DNA of 64,000 bases from contig CM060462.1 in the NCBI GenBank assembly GCA_030544235.1, forward strand, positions 33,450,526 to 33,514,525, given 5' to 3'. A model generated the notes under the pieces. That model saw only the letters and a list, made by a program, of their open reading frames with translations. It did not search any database and was not told where the DNA came from. Position 1 is the stretch's first letter. The number at the start of each line of letters is the position of its first letter. The DNA is from Lepturacanthus savala (Eukaryota > Chordata > Actinopteri > Scombriformes > Trichiuridae). Position numbers and translations under genes: made by a program. Below, piece after piece: positions 35,644-48,000 of the stretch.

Positions 35644-38512
35644 CCACCGTGAGATGATCACCCTTTTTGTTATTCCCTCACCCACGTCGCCGCTTGTCCT
35701 AGGTCTACCTTGGCTCACATTGCACAACCCCCAAATCGATTGGTCCCACTTCACCATTAGTAACTGGAGCATTTTTTGTCACTCACTGCCTACAATCCGC
35801 GAGTCCCATCAGCACGTCCACACCTCCCGAGTCTCCAGCACCCCCTGATTTATCTAAGGTTCCCCCCGTTTATCACGATCTCCAGCTAGTCTAGACGACT
35901 GCGCCATCGATCTGGTCCCGGGGGCCCAGCTCCCCACCAGCCGCCTCTACCAGCTCTCCAAGCCCGAAAGGGAGAGCTTAGTCAGTTACCTCTCTGAATC
36001 CGTTGCGGCCGGTCTCATCCGTCCCTCCTCCTCTCCTGTCGCAGCGGGGTTCTTCTTTATTGCCAAGAAGGACAAGACTCTACGGCCGTGTGTGGATTAC
36101 CGCGGCTTAAACGACATCACTATTAAGAACAAGTACCCGCTGCCCCTCATCGATTCGGCTTTTGGATTTTATCACCAGTCCGCAGGATTTACTAAATTAG
36201 ACTTGCGCAACGCCTATCACTTGGTCCGCATTAAGGAGGGGGACGAGTGGAAAACTGCGTTCAACACCCCCGTCGGGCAGTAGGAGTATCGGGTGATGCC
36301 ATTCGGCCTCACCAACGCGCCGGCGGTATTTCAGGCGCTTATAAACGATGTGTTGAGAGACATGATCAACCGTTTTGTTTTTGTCTATTTGGACAACATT
36401 TTAATTTATTCTCGGGACTCGAAGGAGCACGTCCAACATGTTCGGTTGGTGCTCCAACTCCTGTTGGAGAACCTCCTCTATGTGAAGGCGGAGAAATGCG
36501 AATTTCATGTTTCCTCCGTGGAGTTCCTGGGGTTCGTTATTGAGCGGGGACAGCTCAGGGTGGACCCCAGGAAGGTCCAAGCGGTACTGGACAGGCCCAC
36601 CCCCTCCACCCGCAAACACTTGCAACGGTTTTTAGGTTTTGCTAACTTTTATCGGCGCTTTATCCGCAATTACAGCACAGTCGCACAGCCTCTCACCCAA
36701 CTCACCTCTTCCAAAATCCCCTTTCACTGGTCCCCCGAGGCTGGTGCAGCATTTGAACGCCTTAAAAAACTATTCTCCTCTGCCCCAGTTCTGTGTCACC
36801 CGGATCCCTCATTGCAGTTCGTGGTGGAGGTCGACGCTTCAGACACCGGAGTCGGCGCTGTGCTATCTCAACAGACGCTATCAGACCGTAAGCTGCACCC
36901 TTGTGCCTTCTTCTTGCGCCGCCTGTCCCCGGCAGAGAGGAATTACGATGTCGGTAACCGTGAGCTGCTGGCCGTGGTGCTAGCGCTGCAGGAGTGGAGA
37001 CATTGGTTGGAGGGTGCAGCTCTACCGTTTGTAGTATGGACTGATCATAAGAACCTGTCTTACCTCCGTTCTGCCCACAGGTTAAATTCCCGTCAGGCTC
37101 GCTGGGCGCTGTTCCTGGGGAGGTTCCGCTTCACCCTCACCTTCCGGCTGGGTTCCCGCAACACCAAGCCCGACGCTCTCTCCCGTCAGTTTGCCCCGGC
37201 GTCGGACGAGGGGGCGGTGGAGACCATTCTTCCCCTTTCATGTGTGGTCGGGGCGGCCAGGTGGCAGGTGGAACGGGAGGTGCAGGAGGCTCTCGCGGAC
37301 CAGCCACCACCGGAGGGGTGTCCCCAAGGGAGGCTGTTCGTCGTGGAGGCGGCGTGGTCGGCAGTACTTCAGTGGGGGCACTCTTCCAGGATTGCATGCC
37401 ACCCTGGTTTCCACCGCACCCTGGCAATCTTGGGGCAGCGCTTCTGGTGGCCCACTATGGCGGCCGACACCCGGACTTTTGTTGCCGCCTGCTCTGTCTG
37501 CGCCCGCAGCAAGGCCTCTCACCGCGCCCCTGCTGGACTGCTTCGGCCTCTGCCCATTCCCCCGCGTCCATGGTCGCATATTGCCTTGGATTTTGTGACG
37601 GGACTGCCCCCTTCAGACGGGAACACAGTCATCCTCACGGTCGTCGATCGGTTCTCCAAGGCTGCCCACTTCGTGCCTCTACACAAACTTCCCTCGGCGA
37701 TGGAAACCGCTCAGCTGGTAGTTCAGCATGTATTCCGTCTCCACGGAATTCCTGTGGACATAGTTTTGGACCGGGGCCCCCAGTTTACTTCCCAGGTGTG
37801 GAAGGCATTCTGCCGGGCGTTGGGGGCGTCGGTGAGTCTCTCCTCGGGCTTCCATCCTCAGACCAACGGCCAGACAGAGCGGGCTAACCAGGACCTAGAG
37901 TCAGCACTCCGCTGCGTTGCGGCTGATCACCCCGCCTCCTGGTCGTTGCACCTCCCATGGGTCGAATATGCACACAACTCCCTGGTCAGCTCGGCCACAG
38001 GTATGTCTCCCTTTATGGCTTCTATGGGGTTCCAGCCCCCTCTGTTCCCTACGCAGGAGGCTGGTGTTGCGGTGCCCTCGGTACATGAGCACCTCAGGCG
38101 CGCCCATCGAGTCTGGAGGGAAACCAGGGCGGCCCTGTCTCGCACCGCGGCTCGGAACCAGCGGCTCGCGGACCGACATCGGGTTCCCGCCCCGGACTAT
38201 CGGCCGGGACAGAGGGTGTGGCTCTCCTCCCGTGACCTTCCCCTTCAGGTGGAGTCCAAGAAACTAGCCCCCAGGTACATTGGTCCATTTGAAATTATCA
38301 AGATAATTAACCCCAGCGTAGTCAAGTTGAAGCTTCCCTCCAGTCTGAACATCCACCCAGCATTTCACGTCTCTCTGCTGAAACCTGTGGTCTCCAGCCC
38401 TCTCAACCCTCCTACCGACCCCCCTCCGCCTCCCCGCCTCATTGACAACCACCCGGCATACACCGTTCAGCAGCTGCTGGACGTCCGCCGGCGAGGAAGG
38501 GGTTTCCAGTTC
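35642..38512 (+). pseudogene. pol: pol: reverse transcriptase, RNase H, integrase and partial chromodomain, broken
   Basis: Copies element RNA to DNA and inserts it. A linker frame from 35642 ends near 35845, where a run of C shifts phase. A short piece (PDLSKVPPVYHDLQLV) follows, then a deletion of roughly 15 codons near 35891. Reverse transcriptase resumes at DDCAIDLVPG (35894) and is stopped by TAG at 36281-36283. It then continues in the same frame with EYRVMPFGLTNAP. The catalytic YLDD is YLDN (Asn codon 36395-36397). RNase H follows (VEVDASDTG; WTDHKNLSYL). Integrase has a His/Cys zinc part (CSVCARSK) and catalytic Asp 37589-37591, Asp 37769-37771 and Glu 37877-37879, giving D-D(35)-E. 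The C-terminus enters a chromodomain (HPAYTVQQLLDVRRRGRGFQF) and is cut by the junction to the 3' LTR. The open frame runs on to 38599 through LTR sequence. Confidence 0.92.
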
Positions 38513-38690
38513 TTTTCCACCTCACGCCGTCCCCCATTCCGGAGAACCTGCCTTCGCCATTCCTGGCTGCCCTCACCACCAGCCAGCGCCTTTAGTTGAA
38601 TTTCACGCTTTTATTTCGAATAAACTGTTTCACCACCGCGCACCTGTCTCTGTCTCTGCTCTGGGGTCCCGAAATCACCATTACGTCTCA
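38513..38690 (+). repeat. 3' LTR, 5'-truncated (last 178 bp only)
   Basis: Matches 34218-34395 at 176 of 178 positions, including AATAAA at 38619-38624. The first 331 bp of an LTR, the polypurine tract and the end of pol are missing. The junction follows ggtttccagttc in the chromodomain. A short shared ctt/ttcc suggests a microhomology-type deletion after insertion. TAATT follows directly. Confidence 0.92.
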
Positions 38691-38695
38691 TAATT

Positions 38696-41600
38696 TCAGT
38701 GAATAAATATTTGTTACTAGGATAACATTATCATTCTTTGTGTTAGTGTGTGTTCATAAGTCTTACACTTATCAGATGAATCATTCTGAGCATGTTGTAG
38801 ACATGTGTCACCCAAAATAAGCAAAACAAATAATAAACATGTGCTTAGGATATCTTAGCTTGTTCGCTAATTTTGCATAATTAACAAGTTAGTATCCTAC
38901 TCTCCACCATGAAGTTCTGGCTGTGTTTGATGAGCTGCTTTATCTTGTGACTCGTATTCCCAGTTTTACCCCAAATAATCTCCCTGCATTTCCTACATTT
39001 GTTTGTGCCCAGGCCTGTAGCTTCACTGCAAATAGAATGTTGTTGCTGTTGCTGTGGTGGACCAAACAGTGCATTGACAGGACCTTATTTATTGATTTTG
39101 ACAACAACAATACACTACAATACACTGCTATACTCACCAGAGACAGATGGACAGCAGCTGAAATTGAGCGCCTGTATTTGGTTTCCTGCCTGCGGGAAGA
39201 AGCAAAATAGGTGGGCTCACTCTTATATGGGCGGGGACGCAATGATGCAACAACGAAATTTCAGTGGTCACATGACAAAACTTGAGTGGCAAAAAAAAAA
39301 ATCATGTCAAGTCCAAATTTAGGAATCTATGACGTTAGTGTCACATCACATATACAATGCAGGTTTCAGTGTGCCCTTTTGAACCATGCAGTAGATGAGG
39401 CATTTAGAAAAGGAACAAACTAGAAGCTTTTTACCTTAATAGGGGATATTGCACTACTTCATTGTATTGGGACAGTTAAACACAGAATAAATTAAGTAAC
39501 TAATGTTTTCCCACCGGCTGTTTTACTGTTGACTATCATGAGCTTGTATTTATTGTTATTTTAAAGCCCACTGCTGTTCTCATAACTTTCATTTACAATG
39601 GGGAGGGAAGTGCATGCTACCACCATCTGGTACCATTCCTATCTAAAAGAGAAAATGCTTCAATTCTCAAAAGGGATTTTTTTTCATTAAGACTAATTGT
39701 GTCTCATCTAAAATGCAATATTAGGGCAGTGACGTTTGAATTTTCTTTCAGCCATCCTTCACTGATTCTGGTTTCTTTTGCAGTAACACAAAAAAAGAGT
39801 TTTACAGTGAGTTAACGGTTAATTACTGTTGAATAACCTTTTCACAGGAATAGTTATTTGATGTGTAATCTAGAAAGTTACCTTATTCATATGCATATGA
39901 ATGTTCATAATTAACCGTTTAATCGTTAATGGACAATATTAAATTTGATCAATTAATATTATCTTATTGTTATTAAACTGTAACTTAAACTGGAAGCAGT
40001 GGCTCTGTATCCAACAGTTACTGTTCTGGGAAAAAAATTCAAAATGAGCCTCCATCATCTCTATCATAGAAATGTTGCTTACTGACATAAAAACTTTGCA
40101 TCTATTTAGACATCATTACGATCAATTGTGAACTCATGGGGAATCTCTCCATCACTGTATGAATGGCGTTGATTTACTGTGAAAGCAAGAGAGCGGTTTG
40201 CAACAGTTGTGTCTTTGCAAGTGCCTTTGTGGATATTGCAATAAATATTGCATGGTTCAGATGTCTTTTATTGGACTACATATGACAGCTGTCCGCAGTG
40301 TGTGAAACTGCTACGCATCGCAATGGTGCTTTTGGGTCAGAGACAGATCATGACGTCTCTGAGTAAACAGGAATCTGGTATCAAAGAGCTGCCTTGACGG
40401 CAGCAACACAGAGGAAGAGGGCCTTATCATGTCGAAGCTTGAAATATTTATTTGATACAATAGACACTTACAGTTGCTGTAGCTCAAGTGTGACATGATT
40501 GAAAACCACAGCAAGCCATTAATGTTTTACGCGTGGTTATGAGTAAAAGATGAACCAGGCCTGTTCTTTTTTAATTATTATTGTATTATTTATATAGTCA
40601 ACAAAGACTAGGAGGTAATTAATCATTTTGCCCACTTTTTTCTTCTTTTTTCTGCCTTGACAGTGTTATTCACTGAACATATTGTTTCAACTGAAGGCGC
40701 TGCCTTAAATGAATTCTTATTAGCCGTCTAAAAATAGTCTACTGGTTTCAGGGTCTAGGCTGCCTGTAATCTGACAAGCACAAAGGGAGCATCATGACCA
40801 GCCAGCTGCCAGAGCCTCAACGAAAAACATAAGGAATATGGGCATTATGTTGATTGTTTGATCTATTTTTTCAAGGAGAATATTTTTAATTATTATTAAT
40901 TTAAGCATGAATGTGCCATTTAGCGCTGCATATTATTCACACAATTAGAATCTAGCTATTGGTTGGTGAATGTGAGTTACAGAGTATATTATGAGATCCC
41001 ATTGTGCATTTATCCACTTGGGAACACCATAGAATGCCTGATGTATTGTTTGTTACGGCTTTACTGCATATAATGTTTTTTTTTTACATTTCTGTTCAAA
41101 CTATGGCCCCATTATTTTTTTTTCCACACTTTCTTTTTTTGTCATTTTGTTGGCCACAGCCCAGTGTTCATTTGTAGCAGCCATGACATATAATGCCCTT
41201 TTTAAAGCAACTGCATGGCCTTTATCTACTTTACATCTGCTCATTGTCTGCCTATTTATGGAAATGTGTTCATTGTCACTGATAGCGGTCTCACCACTCC
41301 GATCCATCCAACCGGCATAAATCACACCTCTATTACAGGACCAACACATAGACAACACAGTCAGTCTCTTTTCCCCCTTAGGCACATTTAGAGTCTTCAG
41401 TTCACCTAACATGCTGCTGTTTGAATTACAAGAGGGTATCAGAGCACCCAGAAGAAATATGTGCATACAAGGGAAAAAATCCAAACAGTATGTTCACTGT
41501 AATTGGCTCTTCGATTTATCTATAGGTTAAATGCAGACACCCTGAAGGCATTAGATTGTCCAACAGCATCTGAAATCCCCTCTCACAACACCTTTCCCAT

Positions 41601-42819
41601 GTAGATGTACATGATTTTCAGAAAAACAAGAGTCTTGACAAGAACGCCCACTTTAGCAATTGACCTACACATCTATGGTGTGTAGATGAGTAGGCAGCCT
41701 TTGAAATTATCTCGCTACCCCTCTTTTTTAAATTTTTTATTCAGTGTATACAAACATATTGCTTTCTCCTGGAAATTATAATTACATAGTACTAATATAC
41801 CAAAGCAAATATGTTTTGAAGGGAACACATTGCTGCCCAGAATACATGTTTTAATCTAGGTAATGATGAAACGTTAATTATTCTATCTGGCAAACTGTTG
41901 ATATGAACGCATCAGTAAAATTTTCGCCGGCTACACATTTCATCATTTGCTAAAACAACTACAGTCCATGAAAAGATGAGCAGTGTGTGTTCAAAAACCA
42001 GCAATAAGCTTCTAAAATTACAATGAGATATAAAAACCCTCTGCAGACATTTGTTGGCAACAACCAGCATAAAGCTTTTCCTTGCCTCAATATTTTTTGA
42101 CAGCCATGCCTTTACATATTTAAACTAAATCATTTCAAATTGTGTCATCTTCTTTAATAACCTATAACTACTGGGCTGCAGAGAGATAATGAGATAAATG
42201 TGCCTGTTACAGAATAGTTGGTTGTGAAACCCTTAATATCCCTATGACTTAATTCATGGGATAAAGAATCAGACACCATCGTAATTAACATACACAGTCA
42301 CATGAGATGGTGAGCTGGAAGGTAGCCAGTCATTTGGGAATATCAATGTTTTTGAGAGTAATCTGTCTTCCTGTATTCCTGTCACTATGGGCGAGTTTCA
42401 ATGTCGGCAGTGCAACGACCCGGATTCCAATCCACTGGGAAGAAAGTGGGGATACTGGATAACAAATTGCACAGGGGATCCAACAAGGATGAGCCAACTA
42501 GAAGCGTGCAGATCCCCACCCTGTGTTTTCAGGAACAGGAAGTGCACTGAAGCACTCGTAGATCATTTGCAGCTCCTACAGGCTGGTTAGTAAGGAGTCA
42601 ATGGTTGTATAAAACAGAGGAGTCAATGGTGTTGTAATTTTTTTTTTCCACAGCATCCACAGGAGGTCCATGAGTATATGTTCAATATTTCATATTTTCA
42701 TATATCTATAAATGTGCACACAATCTATTACAAACTAGGCTGATGGGTCCAGTAGTATGTAAATTAGCTTCGGACAGATACACACAAACGGACACACATG
42801 GACACACACAACCAAATGC
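38696..42819. other. no gene recognised
   Basis: AT-rich. The 127-codon minus-strand frame at 41101-41484 has no domain signature and is probably chance. Around 39806 and 39911, words of the form gttaacggttaatta and taattaaccgtttaat face each other and may be traces of an eroded hAT-like element. Confidence 0.35.
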
Positions 42820-42855
42820 ATTATCCCCTCCAGGCTTACGCCTGGTGGAGATAAT
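42820..42855. repeat. hairpin repeat
   Basis: attatcccctccaggc, loop ttac, gcctggtggagataat. The 16-bp arms pair at 14 positions. It resembles a compact foldback repeat; no longer element could be delimited. Confidence 0.6.
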
Positions 42856-43822
42856 TACAGTGAGCTCAGCGTGCATCCTTTTCCAAACACTGCTGAGCAC
42901 TCCACACTCCCACTGAGAAAACATCTGCGTCTGTACACAGATCCCAATCCGACTTTCACATATGCAGGCATAGTAACACAGAGATACACACAAACACTTT
43001 GTAAACATGAACCGTAATGCACTAGATACAAATAAAATACCCGTTTGTTAAATAATAGGGTACATTTTAATTTCTTTATTTCAAATCAAAATAGAATTGT
43101 AATGCATATCTATTTTACCCCTATGCTCACCATCTGTAAAATTAAAAATTACTTCCAAAAGTACCAAAACAGTCACTCTAATTTAATCTTCAATTATCTT
43201 TTTTTCATACAAATAAACAAAATATGGTAAGTTTTAATGCAATTTCAGCCATTCAGAAACTCAGAACTTTTTTATGCAGCCTGTGTTTCTTTCACAAGAT
43301 ATTAGACAGACTTGGCCACTGGAATTTAAACTAATGTTCTTTTTAATTTCTGTATGCACCATTTGAACCATGTTTTAATTGCTCTTTGGGTTCAATGCAA
43401 TGATGACAAGAGTCTGTTTCAAGTGGAAAGCACAAAATTAAAGAGTCTTCTTAAAAGTATGCTTCATCAAGCTTTGTGGTCAACTAAATGATAAAATGTT
43501 GAATACAATTAATCATCATGAAGGCCAGAACTCGAAAAAATAAGGCCTAGGTTTGAAAGATTATCCACTTACTCTTTACATCTGTCAAGATGCCTGAATA
43601 AAGATTGTAGATTAATTATTCTTCTAAAATAAATATGGTTTAAAAAATATCTACCTTTATTTAATGATTATCATTAATAACAAGTAAACCCTCATTACAT
43701 ATTACATTATGGTGCCCACTTAATTAGCCAATTTAATTAACCTTTATCTAATTATAACTAGAACTGTTATTGAAGCATAGACTGATAAAAAAAAAAAAAA
43801 ACTGGAACAAATAATACAAGGG
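42856..43822. other. no feature recognised
   Basis: AT-rich sequence ending in a poly-A run at about 43786-43800. Confidence 0.4.
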
Positions 43823-44293
43823 TAGGGCTGGGTGATATGGACCAAAATTCATATCTTGATATTTTTTAGCTGAAATGGCGATATGCGATATACATCTCAA
43901 CATTTTTTCCTAAAGTAATAACATACACAGTCCTAGTTTGAAGCCACAGGTGCCAAATCTCACACAGGCACTTTTATTAACATTCAGCAGTACAGTATCA
44001 ATATGTATATAAAATGGTACACAAAAAAAAGAATCTTTAATAAAATAAACACAAAATAAATATTACTATGTGTAACATGTGCACAAACATACAGAAAAAA
44101 ATAACAGGCTGGCTTGTTTTTCTTTTTTCCAACAAACTCTAGAAAACACATTTTTCTGCTTCACACTTGACTTTACTTTTACAACAAATTTATTTAAAAA
44201 TTGAGTCAGCAGTTACATAGTGACATGTAATTTAAGGTGAGCTTCATGCTATCAATTAGATTACTCACTACACTACAGTGTCACTCACTACAG

Positions 44294-44325
44294 ACCCAGT
44301 GCTAACTTACAAGTTAGCACTGGGT
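44294..44325. repeat. perfect 15-bp hairpin inside the hAT-like element
   Basis: acccagtgctaactt, loop ac, aagttagcactgggt: 15 of 15 pairs. Confidence 0.9.
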
Positions 44326-44567
44326 CAAATTAACTTAAGCTACTTATGTTATGTAACATTAGTTGGCATCAATATATTATGGATGTCTGTTTAACTTGTA
44401 AAATCTATGTTAAAGTATCTTAAGCTCATAACTTAAGTCTTCAACCTTCTCTCCAGCCCGTCCTCTGACTCTTTGACATGTTGCCTAGGTGATGCCAGTA
44501 GTTTTCGTTAGTGCTGATGAGTACCTGACAGGACTCTGGTGTGAAAGTGGAGAGGTTAGCAGTGGTG

Positions 44568-44903
44568 TATTTGTGTCAACAGTCAGTCATTCATATTCTT
44601 TACTCGCCTTTTCCACATTAGGGTCCCAGCGCCCCAGATGGTCGCCAGCCTATCGTGGGGCACACACACCAATCACTCACACACTCACACCTATGGGCTA
44701 ATTTAGAGCCACCGATTAACCTCAACTAATGTTTTTGGACGGAGAACCCAGAGCCGGAGAACCCAGAGAGAACCCACGCAGACACAGGGAGAACATGCAA
44801 ACTCCACACAGAAAGGTCCCAGACCATGAAGGTCTTGAACCTGCAACCTTCTTGCTGTGAGACAACAGCGCTAAACACTGTTCCATGCCTATTTGTGTCA
44901 ACA
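44568..44903 (-). mobile_element. tRNA-derived SINE, copy F, with 14-bp target duplication
   Basis: The element (44582-44889) is flanked by identical tatttgtgtcaaca at 44568-44581 and 44890-44903. It has the same orientation and landmarks as the other copies, with an internal deletion (ggtcccagcgccccagatgg joins two separated parts of the body) and a degraded tRNA-like head (gcgctaaacactgttcca). Confidence 0.9.
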
Positions 44904-45067
44904 ATTAAACAAAAACAAAAAAACAGAGAGAACTTTGAAGAAACTAGCATCTTGGTTTAAGAGATAAGCACTATATCCATCTAAACAATATGACGTAATG
45001 CTATATCACACATAAAAAATATCAATAAATTGAAAATTCAATATATCACCCCAGCCCTATATGAGGG

Positions 45068-48000
45068 TATGATAGTGGCTAACACAACACATATATCTCA
45101 CGACATTATTGAGGACAACCAAACCCTAATTATCTTAATACGAAATCAATTAATCATTGATGCGGTGACATCACATCGAGGCATAGTTCACAACTAAGTT
45201 TAAAAGCCCTTAAACAACATCTCTGAATCTAAAATCCACAGCCAAGCCCAGACAATTGTTGTTTTATAATAACAATAATAATAATAACCTACAAATAATA
45301 AAAAAGAAAAGCTACCAACCTCACACAACAAATAAAAAGGTTTTTGTAGCTAAGGAACGGAATCAATAAGCTACATAATTACTCAAAAATATTGTAGAAA
45401 AGCAACTATATTATTACTATAATATAAATGCAATATATCACGTATCAAAGAGTCTGTACTGGCTTATATTTGTTTCTAACCAGCAGTTTTAAAGAATACA
45501 AATATTGTGCGGTTATTTATTATCTGTTCTATTACAGCTAATGTTAATTCAGGTATTGGAGACAGTTTCAAACAGAGCCTAAGGTGTGAGCCACCCTGGG
45601 ATACTGATAATCTGTCCTTCACAATCTTAACTATCAGGGATGGACCCCTTTAGATAGTTAAAGCAGCGATAATATGTACCCTGCATCTCCACTCTCTAAT
45701 TTGACAGAATGGTACGTGTTTCCCAATCACAACTCACAGCACAGGAACCTTAATTAAATATGACCTGTTGTGCTTCTCCACACATCAAACTGTTTAGCTA
45801 TTCCATGCAGATTCCAACTTTATACAGTTAAATCATACAGATTCTATAAGGATTGGTATATACTGAGCCTCCTGAAAGATTTGCACAGTCCTCTTTTCAT
45901 CAAGCAAAACTCTAGACACTGTTTCCTCCGGATAATTAAAATCATACTTTATGTTGTGCAAATGGGATTATTATGGAAGCCTGTCAGTTTAAGAAATCAT
46001 GGACTATAAATGCCTTAACGACACTATATTTTTTTCCTCCTAGCTGTAGTGGCATTATTGTGCAAATGCAAATGTACCCAAGTATGACCAACTGAATAAA
46101 AACTTTTTTGTAATGTTAGTAAACAGCAGTGAATTAATGCACTTGCAGTTAAAGCACACATTTATCATTGTCTTGTGTGCATCATTACTGATCAAAACGT
46201 TGTTACAGGGATTTAACTGTTGTCTAAAACACAGTTAAATCAAACATTAAAAAGGGGCATCATTCATATTTTGGTTGCTGAATAAAACTTGCCCTCCCTT
46301 TCAGCACTCTAATTCCACAATATCAAGAGTGCTGAATTACTATAGGGATTGAAACATCAAGTCCTATGAGCTGTAGTGTTTGTGTTTTGTGAGTTTGCCT
46401 CCCACACACCAACAGTTTTCTCCTGGGAGAGCAGGAGATTGACCATTATTGGAGCCCACAGTGGTGTAGTAGGATTGCAAACCATTGCAATAATCGACTC
46501 ATGTCAAACTGAAAACTGCAATGATATTCTTTCATATTTTTCTGTTGTTAAACAAAATTCAACTTGCACTGAATGAATACTCAAGTAGCTTAATGTCTTG
46601 ACTATCATGACTCTGCCAATTGTGAATTGTTTCAGCACATAATGAATCATATGTGACAGTAAACTGAGAATGGTAGAAACATTCATATATACATATTGGT
46701 AAGTACAACTTGTCTAGTGGACATTGTATTATACATTGAATTGAACTGTATAAATTAATTATTTCAATTTATATAGGAGAGAAATCATTACCAATCTGGT
46801 TCAAATACAACACCTTAGAGAGAACAGAGGAAAAAGACATCAGGCCGTTCCTGGGGAAAAAATTATTGCTTTATTGATGGTTGACAGTCTCAAGAAAAGC
46901 ATGAAGATTCTCCAGAAGTTACATTATAAGGTTTAGTTTATAAAGTATCCAGAATATGTGTATGGATTTTCCTGTTTTGATCAATTAGTGACCAGTGGAT
47001 CATCAGTGCGTCATCAGCCCTGATCAAAACAGGCAATAACCATACCACCAGCAAATCTGTTTGGCGAGATAATCCGGTAGTGCCTTGTTTTCAAGGGTAC
47101 ATGTGAATCTAAATATGGTTTGGAACATCATTGTTTGCAGCACAGGTTGTGTAATAGAGTAGTTTTGTTCTGTGTTGAACAAAGGATATTATAGAACAGG
47201 TTGACTACAATTGCAGAAACTCTTACACCCTATGTTTGTAAAACCAAGTAGACCCTCCTGACATATTCTACAGACTCGACCAACCCCTTTAAACAGCACA
47301 TCGATGGCAAATCAGGATGAAAAAACATTTACTGCCTACCAAAACGATGTAAGGCTCTCCAAACCCACCTCTGCATCAATGACTCGACAGCAACTATGTA
47401 GGTCAACACCCTCAGAGGCTCTATTATGCTCAGGTTGTAGCTGCACATTGCAGATGCAACTCATGCACTGAAAGAAAAATACACACACATACATACAGCT
47501 CCTCAACCATTACAGGCTAAACACAGCCAGGACAGGTATAGAATAAGTTCATGAGCACCTCAGCACTGTGCAACAGATTTGTATCTACAATATTGTAAAG
47601 AGGAGAATACCAAGACATTACACAGCTCCCCACACTGCAGAAAGATAAAGTGAGGAGTGAGCGTTCTAGGAAAATCCCAACATAGAAACCATCCAAAACA
47701 CTACAGCCCTGCTGAGATAAGAGGAAGATACAACTTGAAAACTGTGTTGATTAAAACAACATACTTAAACATAGGTTGCAGGGGATCGTTAAGTGAGATG
47801 CTGTAACAGGGAATCATGCAGACAGATTTCAGCCCTCACTCCAGCTTCTATACATTGGCAGATTTGCAAACATAAGAATTATTTTGCATAATAAAGAGCC
47901 ACAATGCATCGGTCATAAGGCAGGAGTCCCTAATTACTGCCTTGTGGGGCCTTGCTTATCATCAGCAGCAATTTTTGTGTGGCAAATATTCCCATAACAG

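Larger units (their letters stand above)
33882..38695 (+). mobile_element. sushi-type Ty3/gypsy LTR retrotransposon, deleted at its 3' end
   Basis: The element (33887-38690, about 4.8 kb) lies between 5-bp target repeats TAATT at 33882-33886 and 38691-38695. Order: 5' LTR, primer-binding site, gag, protease, reverse transcriptase, RNase H, integrase, partial chromodomain, partial 3' LTR. The CCHC gag ending and the chromodomain-bearing pol place it in the chromovirus branch, in the sushi group from which mammalian PEG10 and RTL1 derive (established knowledge). Gag is open, but pol has frameshifts, a deletion, a stop and a changed catalytic residue. The element is much more GC-rich than the flanks. 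It cannot move on its own proteins. Confidence 0.95.
43815..45067. mobile_element. hAT-like element carrying a nested SINE
   Basis: The core 43823-45059 (1237 bp) begins TAGGGCTGGGTGATATGG and ends ATATCACCCCAGCCCTA; the inverted ends match with one mismatch over about 16 bp. Flanking 8-mers tacaaggg (43815-43822) and tatgaggg (45060-45067) agree at 6 of 8, as expected of an old hAT duplication. The SINE at 44582-44889 is inserted inside, so without it the element is about 0.9 kb. An internal 32-bp perfect hairpin lies at 44294-44325. No transposase motif was found. Confidence 0.78.

Noticed and set aside
41101..41484. 127-codon minus-strand frame
   Set aside because: No motif, no splice context, no codon-like bias visible. 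Length alone is within chance for 64 kb on six frames.
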